Shown one piece after another: positions 59,077-64,000 of a stretch of DNA of 64,000 bases. The notes under the pieces were generated by a model that had not been told where the DNA came from, did not search any database, and saw only the letters and a program-made list of their open reading frames with translations. The position numbers were made by a program, and so were the translations under genes. The stretch is from Bacteroidales bacterium. Its GTDB lineage: Bacteria > Bacteroidota > Bacteroidia > Bacteroidales > UBA932. The stretch is taken from positions 186,001 through 250,000 of the forward strand of contig JAFZOK010000018.1 of NCBI GenBank assembly GCA_017550655.1, written 5' to 3'. Position 1 is the first letter of the stretch, and every line of letters starts with the position of its first letter.

Positions 59077-60267
59077 TTATCTTGCAAGGTGCAATGAAGC
59101 GCCTTCATTTGATGTGATTTCCAGCTTTTTGCCTGTCGGGTCAAGATTGGTGGTGCAACTGATCCTTTCTCCCGGAAATACTTCAGACTTCATTCTCCTG
59201 ACCATTTCGTCAGATGTAAGGTCTCTGATAATGGAATTGACGGAATCCTTCATTTCCGGCTTGTAGGTTATGGAACTGTCGTTTGCAGCGAGAGAGAAGG
59301 ATTCAGGGGCGAAATGGAGAATCAGGGAGTCTTTAACAATCTCCCATCTTCCCTCACGTTTTGAGTCAAGACTGATCTTGCCGTAGAATATTGAGCTTGT
59401 CACCATGTAACTGCAAACACACTTCAGGGTGTGGTCAGGGTTGAAATACATCTCGATGGAGCTGTCATCTCCAGATACGGATACCCATTTGCCCTCTATA
59501 GTCTTCCCTGTCGCCCTGCGGACCTCTCCAAGAGTCTTTTCGGCGAATTCCTTGAGGTCTTTGTCGGTGACATTCGTGAGGAACTTGTTTGCCTCGTTCA
59601 GGCCTAAGCAGTTTTCAAGGACATAGTTCAGCAGATATTTGCGGTTCTCCAGATTATCCATGTAGTATTTTGTCCTTTCATCTCCGAGCCACTTTTCGCA
59701 GAGAGAGTAAAAGCTCTCATCCTCGAACAGGACATTGGAATTCATAAGTATCTGATAGCTTTCCTCTTCGTTGATAGGTCTCTTGAAATAGACCCAGTTC
59801 TGGAGCTGGTCTTCCAGTATGGAGCGCAGGTGGTAACACTTCTGGACATTTCGGATAAACGACATGTCGCTCAGGGTATTCCAGGAATCTTGGCTGCTGT
59901 TGAAGATGGACTCGTTGGATTTGTCGAACTGCAGGTGAGTGTCGAAGGTCGCCGATATAATATAATTGAGGAAACGAATAAGGGTGTCTTTGGAAATGGC
60001 CTTCAGGTTATCTTTATGGTCCATGCAGTATCTTGTTGCTTCCCATCCGCTTTCCTCGTTCTTGAGGAGATTCTTAATATTGCTGATGGATTCGTCAATA
60101 TCGTGGATAACCATCATTGACATCTGGCGGCGTTTTTCCTTCTGGCGGTTTTTCTCCACCAAATGCGCCACTCCAAAAGTGAGAATAATAGAAATGACAG
60201 TGGCTATAACGCTAACAACCAACTGCTTTACGGTTTCTGAAAAATGATGCTTTCCCATATCAGGCAT
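59077..60267 (-). CDS. Unknown single-pass membrane protein upstream of recQ
   Basis: 396 residues (ATG 60265-60267; ATG 60258 also possible). One N-terminal transmembrane helix (about 15-36, 'LVVSVIATVISIILTFGVAH') with a basic linker, then a largely helical domain (about 45-230) and a C-terminal beta-rich part (about 250-396) with a lipocalin-like or META-like look ('GKTIEGKWVSVSGDDSSIEM'). No known family recognised. It runs directly into recQ (no bases between), so they are co-expressed, but a functional link is not evident. Confidence 0.75.
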   Translation of the reverse strand: MPDMGKHHFSETVKQLVVSVIATVISIILTFGVAHLVEKNRQKEKRRQMSMMVIHDIDESISNIKNLLKNEESGWEATRYCMDHKDNLKAISKDTLIRFLNYIISATFDTHLQFDKSNESIFNSSQDSWNTLSDMSFIRNVQKCYHLRSILEDQLQNWVYFKRPINEEESYQILMNSNVLFEDESFYSLCEKWLGDERTKYYMDNLENRKYLLNYVLENCLGLNEANKFLTNVTDKDLKEFAEKTLGEVRRATGKTIEGKWVSVSGDDSSIEMYFNPDHTLKCVCSYMVTSSIFYGKISLDSKREGRWEIVKDSLILHFAPESFSLAANDSSITYKPEMKDSVNSIIRDLTSDEMVRRMKSEVFPGERISCTTNLDPTGKKLEITSNEGASLHLAR

Positions 60268-60275
60268 ATTTGATG

Positions 60276-60283
60276 CAAATTTA
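60276..60283 (-). promoter_or_regulatory. -7 box (TAAATTTG) for the membrane protein/recQ pair
   Basis: CAAATTTA on the plus strand reads TAAATTTG leftward, 8 bases before ATG 60267. A TTG lies 18 bases upstream (60302-60304), one base short of the usual spacing. Confidence 0.58.
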
Positions 60284-60349
60284 GCAAAAAGCTATTCTGC
60301 GCAAAATCAGAATATATTTCTTAAATTTACACAAATAATGCTGTTTATC

Positions 60350-61087
60350 ATGAAAAAGACAATCCTTTTATCTGCGATTTCATGTTTACTGATTCTTGGT
60401 TGCAAAAGCAACCAGACGGCACAGAATAATGAAAATCCCGCAGACACGGCCAATGTCACGGCTGTTCAGAACGTTGAACCTCAGAAGGAAGCATACGTGA
60501 TGCCGAAAATTACTGAACCGGTGGCTTTCCAAGTGTGGAAACTTCTTGTGAATGACGGTAAGGAGTACGTATGCCCTGAAGACTGCACATTGAGTTATTA
60601 TGCCGGAGACCTTAGCGAGGCTGAAGGATATATGATAGAAGAGTCTGTATACTGCTATCCCAAAAAGGACGGTAGTTTCCTGGCAGTGTTGCAGCATATA
60701 GAAGCTGCGGAAGGCCAGGGTGGAGAATACGAGTACAGTTTCTATAATTACAAGGATGGTGCCCTTAGCAAGGTAGAAAACGATATGCCTGTTCCGGAGT
60801 TCCTGGATCTGGTCGTAGATCCTGAAGAGCGACGCGGGCAGGATGATGTCCTTGCAAGGCTGGAGAATCTGTATAAGGAAAACCCTCGCGGCATTCTGGA
60901 GTATATATTTTCTCCAGAAGACGGCATTGTGAAGGTTAAGCTCCATCCCCTTTCTTACGGTGAATACATAGAACCTGACGAAAACGGCAAATACAAATGG
61001 CTGGAGCAGTTCTGGGAGATGAGAAAGGACTCTGACGCTAATGTCTACAGGTGGAACGGAGAAAAGTTCGTAAAGGAACAGCAATAG
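60350..61087 (+). CDS. Unrecognised lipoprotein
   Basis: 245 residues from ATG 60350 (ATG 60338 is an alternative). Lipoprotein signal 'SAISCLLILGC' with the lipidated Cys at residue 18. A Ser/Thr/Asn/Gln-rich linker (about 19-45) is followed by a soluble domain of unknown family (about 55-245), acidic. Probably on the outer membrane or surface. Diverges from the membrane protein/recQ pair. Confidence 0.75.
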   Translation: MKKTILLSAISCLLILGCKSNQTAQNNENPADTANVTAVQNVEPQKEAYVMPKITEPVAFQVWKLLVNDGKEYVCPEDCTLSYYAGDLSEAEGYMIEESVYCYPKKDGSFLAVLQHIEAAEGQGGEYEYSFYNYKDGALSKVENDMPVPEFLDLVVDPEERRGQDDVLARLENLYKENPRGILEYIFSPEDGIVKVKLHPLSYGEYIEPDENGKYKWLEQFWEMRKDSDANVYRWNGEKFVKEQQ

Positions 61088-61098
61088 AGGAAAAAGGT

Positions 61099-61106
61099 TA
61101 TCTTTG
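61099..61106 (+). promoter_or_regulatory. -7 box (TATCTTTG) for pckA
   Basis: Exact TAnnTTTG match 37 bases before ATG 61144. It lies just after the lipoprotein stop, so pckA has its own start site. Confidence 0.58.
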
Positions 61107-61143
61107 CGGCGGCAAAAAAGAATTAATTATTTAAATCATCGAT

Positions 61144-62748
61144 ATGGCACAGATAGATCTTTCAAAGTACGGTATTACCGGCGTTAAGGAAATCATTTAC
61201 AATCCTTCATACGAGCTTCTTTTCAAGGAGGAAATGAAGCCTGAACTTACAGGATTTGACAAGGGACAGCTCACCGAACTGGGAGCCGTTAACGTGATGA
61301 CGGGAGTTTACACCGGAAGAAGCCCTAAGGACAAGTTCTGGGTAATGGACGAGAAGAGCAAGGACACCATCTGGTGGACTTCAGACGAATACAAGAACGA
61401 CAACAAGCCTTGCAGCCAGGCTACCTGGGAAGAGCTCAAGAAGCTGGCAAGAGAGGAGCTCTCCAACAAGAAGCTTTATGTCGTGGACGGATTCTGCGGA
61501 GCAAACGCAAATACCAGAATCAAGGTAAGGTTCATTATGGAGGTTGCCTGGCAGGCACACTTTGTACGCAATATGTTCATCCGTCCTACCGAGGAGGAAC
61601 TTGCAAACTTTGGAGAGCCTGATTTCGTGGTACTTACCGCTTCCAAGGCTAAGGTCGAGAACTACAAGGAACTGGGACTTAACTCAGAGACTGCTGTAGT
61701 ATTCAACATCACCGAGAAGATGCAGGTTATCCTGAATACCTGGTACGGCGGCGAGATGAAGAAGGGAATGTTCTCCTATATGAACTATCTGCTTCCTCTC
61801 CAGGGCATTGCAGCAATGCACTGCTCGGCCAACACCAACGAGAAAGGCGAGACCGCAATCTTCTTCGGCCTCAGCGGAACCGGCAAGACCACTCTTTCCA
61901 CAGACGAGAGAAGGGCTCTGATCGGTGACGACGAGCACGGCTGGGACGACGACGGAATATTCAACTTTGAGGGCGGCTGCTACGCAAAGGTTATCAACCT
62001 GGACCGCAACGCTGAGCCTGAGATTTACGGTGCTATCAAGAGAGACGCTCTCCTTGAGAACGTAACCGTAGACGAGAAAGGAATGATAGATTTCTCTGAC
62101 AAGAGCGTAACCGAGAACACCAGGGTAAGCTACCCTATCTATCACATTTCCAACATCGTGAAGCCTATAAGCAAGGCTCCTGCCGCTAAGAAGGTGATCT
62201 TCCTTTCAGCAGATGCTTTCGGAGTGCTTCCTCCGGTTTCCATCCTTACCCCGGAGCAGACCAAGTACTACTTCCTCTCCGGATTTACCGCAAAACTGGC
62301 CGGAACAGAAAGAGGAATCACCGAGCCGACCCCTACATTTTCCGCCTGCTTCGGAGCGGCGTTCCTTTCCCTGCATCCTACCAAGTACGGCCAGGAACTC
62401 GTAAAGAGAATGGAAAAGGCTGGAGCAAAGGCTTATCTGGTTAACACCGGATGGAACGGAACCGGTAAGAGAATCTCCATCAAGGATACCAGAGGAATCA
62501 TCAACGCCATCCTGGACGGCTCCATTGACAAGGCCCCTACCAAGAAGATTCCTTACTTCAACTTTGAGGTTCCTACTGAACTTCCGGGAGTTGCAACTGA
62601 GATTCTGGATCCGAGAGACACCTACGCTTGCTCTTGCCAGTGGGAAGAGAAGGCAAAGGATCTGGCATCCCGCTTCATAAAGAACTTCACCAAGTTCACA
62701 ACCAACGAGGAGGGCAAGGCTCTGGTAGCTGCCGGTCCTCAACTTTAA
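61144..62748 (+). CDS. pckA: ATP-dependent phosphoenolpyruvate carboxykinase
   Basis: 534 residues, normal for the family. '[19 protein letters not shown]', the kinase-1a P-loop '[15 protein letters not shown]' (about 239-253), the kinase-2 '[21 protein letters not shown]' (about 259-279), and '[12 protein letters not shown]' are intact. It interconverts oxaloacetate and PEP with ATP/ADP. In fermenting Bacteroidota it runs toward oxaloacetate, fixing CO2 on the way to succinate and gaining ATP. Confidence 0.96.
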   Translation: MAQIDLSKYGITGVKEIIYNPSYELLFKEEMKPELTGFDKGQLTELGAVNVMTGVYTGRSPKDKFWVMDEKSKDTIWWTSDEYKNDNKPCSQATWEELKKLAREELSNKKLYVVDGFCGANANTRIKVRFIMEVAWQAHFVRNMFIRPTEEELANFGEPDFVVLTASKAKVENYKELGLNSETAVVFNITEKMQVILNTWYGGEMKKGMFSYMNYLLPLQGIAAMHCSANTNEKGETAIFFGLSGTGKTTLSTDERRALIGDDEHGWDDDGIFNFEGGCYAKVINLDRNAEPEIYGAIKRDALLENVTVDEKGMIDFSDKSVTENTRVSYPIYHISNIVKPISKAPAAKKVIFLSADAFGVLPPVSILTPEQTKYYFLSGFTAKLAGTERGITEPTPTFSACFGAAFLSLHPTKYGQELVKRMEKAGAKAYLVNTGWNGTGKRISIKDTRGIINAILDGSIDKAPTKKIPYFNFEVPTELPGVATEILDPRDTYACSCQWEEKAKDLASRFIKNFTKFTTNEEGKALVAAGPQL

Positions 62749-62759
62749 TTGCAGAAATT

Positions 62760-63404
62760 ATGAACAAGATTAAAACCATTGCTTTGGCTCTTGGCCTGCT
62801 GCTTGCCGGCAACGCCGCTGTAGCCCAGAACGATGCCTTCTACTCTGAAGTAAGGAATTATATGGCAGACAACAAGGCGGAGTTCAATAAAATCGTTTCT
62901 TCATTCCTGGCCGGACAGGCTCTCTCGACGGATGAATATACGATGCTTTATTACGGCTACACGTTCACTGATGCCTACAGGCCAAACTTTATAAGCAATG
63001 CAGCGGATTCCCTTATAAACCTTAAGAAGTACGACGATGCGTTCAAGGCTCTTCAGACTGAATTAAAGAGGGATCCTACATCTCTCCAGACTCTGTTCGA
63101 CCTTATGAACCTTGCGGACGTGCTGGGCAAGGAAAAGGAAAGCTCTCAGTACCAGAAAAGCTACGTGAATCTCGTTAAGGCCATTTTCCTGGCTTGCGGA
63201 GACGGTTTAAGCGCGGATAACGCGATAAGAATCAATCACGTGACAGACGAGTTCCAGATTCTCAGCGCCTATTTCAAGGCCGTGAGCATAGTCCGCAAGG
63301 AGTTGAGCCCGGATTTTGTGGATAAGGTTACATTCAAGGATTCTTCCGGACAGACAAAGACAGTTTTCTTTGACTTCTCGAGATATATGATGGTCTCCGA
63401 GTAA
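62760..63404 (+). CDS. DUF4919 family exported protein
   Basis: 214 residues from ATG 62760, 11 bases after the pckA stop. Signal peptide (about 1-22, ending AVA-Q), then a helical DUF4919-type body with tetratricopeptide-like repeats ('SLINLKKYDDAFKALQTELKRDP'). DUF4919 occurs mostly in Bacteroidota and has no known function. Ends at a strong bidirectional terminator. Confidence 0.8.
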   Translation: MNKIKTIALALGLLLAGNAAVAQNDAFYSEVRNYMADNKAEFNKIVSSFLAGQALSTDEYTMLYYGYTFTDAYRPNFISNAADSLINLKKYDDAFKALQTELKRDPTSLQTLFDLMNLADVLGKEKESSQYQKSYVNLVKAIFLACGDGLSADNAIRINHVTDEFQILSAYFKAVSIVRKELSPDFVDKVTFKDSSGQTKTVFFDFSRYMMVSE

Positions 63405-63432
63405 TAATCTTGAAATCAATGCGATAAATAAG

Positions 63433-63463
63433 AAAAGGCAGGAAGATAACTTCCTGCCTTTTT
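63433..63463. terminator. Bidirectional intrinsic terminator
   Basis: A 13-bp perfect stem, AAAAGGCAGGAAG (63433-63445) with CTTCCTGCCTTTT (63450-63462), with a 4-base loop. A T-run follows on the plus strand and a T-rich stretch on the minus strand. It lies between two converging genes and should end both transcripts. Confidence 0.88.
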
Positions 63464-63484
63464 CAATCAAAGGGAAAAGTCCTT

Positions 63485-64000
63485 TTACTTCTCCTCCTTC
63501 TTGCAGCAGCGGCAGCCGAGGATTCCCCAGATGCCGGCAGCCAGGATTGCTCCGACGAATGGACCTACGATGAAGATCCAGAGGTTGCTCAGAGCTGTTC
63601 CGCCCTGGAACACTGCAGGTGCAAGTGAACGTGCAGGGTTTACGGAAGTTCCTGTGTAACGGATGCAAACCAGGTGAACCAGAACCAGTGACAGACCGAT
63701 TGCAAGGCCAGCAAAGTTGTTGGTTGCGCCGTTGGTCTTGGATGTTGCGCCCAGAACCACGAGAACGAATACGCAGGTGAAGATAATCTCGGCGAGCAAT
63801 CCGCCAAGCATTTCTACGCCAGGCTGAAGGTCGTTAGCGCCTGTTCCTGTGAGTCCTGAATTGGTGGTCAGCAGGTAAAGGAGAGCTGAACCGATGAAAG
63901 CGCCGATGCACTGGAAGATGATGTACAACACAGTGTCCTTGGCATTCATCCTGCCGCTTAGGAATACTCCCAGGGTAATTGCAGGATTGATGTGGCATCC
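63485..64000 (-). CDS. Aquaporin Z-like water channel (N-terminus beyond window)
   Basis: The C-terminal 171 residues are visible, reading leftward from the window edge. Both NPA motifs can be seen: 'HINPAITLGVFLSGRM' at the edge (about 63942-63990) and 'SVNPARSLAPAVFQGG'. The transmembrane segments between are intact. The Arg after the second NPA and a small residue before it fit water-selective AqpZ rather than the glycerol facilitator. The C-terminus is 'GCRCCKKEEK', a cysteine-rich tail. A terminator follows. The start codon lies outside the window. Confidence 0.92.
   Translation of the reverse strand, partial: GCHINPAITLGVFLSGRMNAKDTVLYIIFQCIGAFIGSALLYLLTTNSGLTGTGANDLQPGVEMLGGLLAEIIFTCVFVLVVLGATSKTNGATNNFAGLAIGLSLVLVHLVCIRYTGTSVNPARSLAPAVFQGGTALSNLWIFIVGPFVGAILAAGIWGILGCRCCKKEEK

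Noticed and set aside
1-64000. tRNA or rRNA genes, CRISPR arrays, insertion sequences, prophage and attachment sites
   Set aside because: Looked for in every intergenic gap; all gaps are short and none shows cloverleaf, repeat-spacer, transposase or integrase signals.

Overview
The window looks like a chromosomal segment from a member of the Bacteroidota, most likely an anaerobic, gut- or rumen-type Bacteroidales. Three things point there. TAnnTTTG boxes (the Bacteroidota -7 promoter element) lie upstream of many genes, often without a visible Shine-Dalgarno. Several families are typical of that phylum: DUF4252, DUF4919, DUF3795, DUF3467, a TamL-type lipoprotein barrel, and a NagB-like/LmbE fusion. 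Many start codons are coupled to the preceding stop as ATGA or TAATATG. HydE (an [FeFe]-hydrogenase maturase), ATP-type PEP carboxykinase and an Etf/acyl-CoA dehydrogenase cluster suggest fermentative anaerobic metabolism. Coding density is very high. No gene-free stretch exceeds 300 bases. I see no rRNA, tRNA, CRISPR, insertion sequence or prophage.

Layout. 1-5 kb: a cut MFS transporter diverges from a UvrA2-like ATPase, followed by a secreted beta-propeller and an NlpC/P60-LysM hydrolase. 5-7 kb: a four-gene overlapping module, DUF4252 - ECF sigma - probable anti-sigma - DUF4252. 7-10.3 kb: an OxyR-like regulator without its redox cysteines diverges from a TrkH potassium transporter, then a LOG-family protein. 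10.4-14.8 kb: RmuC, acyl-CoA synthetase, exported nitroreductase, GNAT. 14.8-18.2 kb: two unrecognised coupled genes, then a secreted C1B peptidase and DUF3784. 18.2-25.7 kb: PlsC-like/HydE pair; a GNAT-zinc ribbon / SpoIIE phosphatase / DUF362 lipoprotein operon; a regulatory-like domain protein; a TlpA-like thioredoxin. 25.7-35 kb: DUF3795, CDP-alcohol transferase, MnmE/EttA, an EF-hand protein, cysteine hydrolase/RlmD, DUF389, RarA.

35-43 kb: KdsA, NagB-like/LmbE fusion, a CBM9-like protein, TamL, short-form arginine decarboxylase and a SpoU methyltransferase. 43-52 kb (minus strand): ValS, Ca2+ P-type ATPase, thioesterase, TatA, TatC, ABC-F. 52-57 kb: DUF3467, EtfB, EtfA, acyl-CoA dehydrogenase, KdsC, Maf. 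57-64 kb: an unknown membrane protein with RecQ, a lipoprotein, PckA, a DUF4919 protein, and an aquaporin cut by the window end.

How genes work together: KdsA and KdsC are two steps of Kdo synthesis for lipopolysaccharide. EtfA, EtfB and the dehydrogenase form one electron-transfer unit. TatA and TatC form a minimal Tat translocase. The sigma/anti-sigma/DUF4252 block is probably a self-contained envelope signalling module. The most unusual points are the symmetric back-to-back promoter at 388-404, the OxyR-like protein with Arg199/Tyr208 in place of the redox cysteines, a set of probably leaderless promoters, the SpoIIE operon without its usual partners, and the unrecognised gene pair at 14.8-16.8 kb. 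I see nothing that proves a wholly new defence or mobile system.
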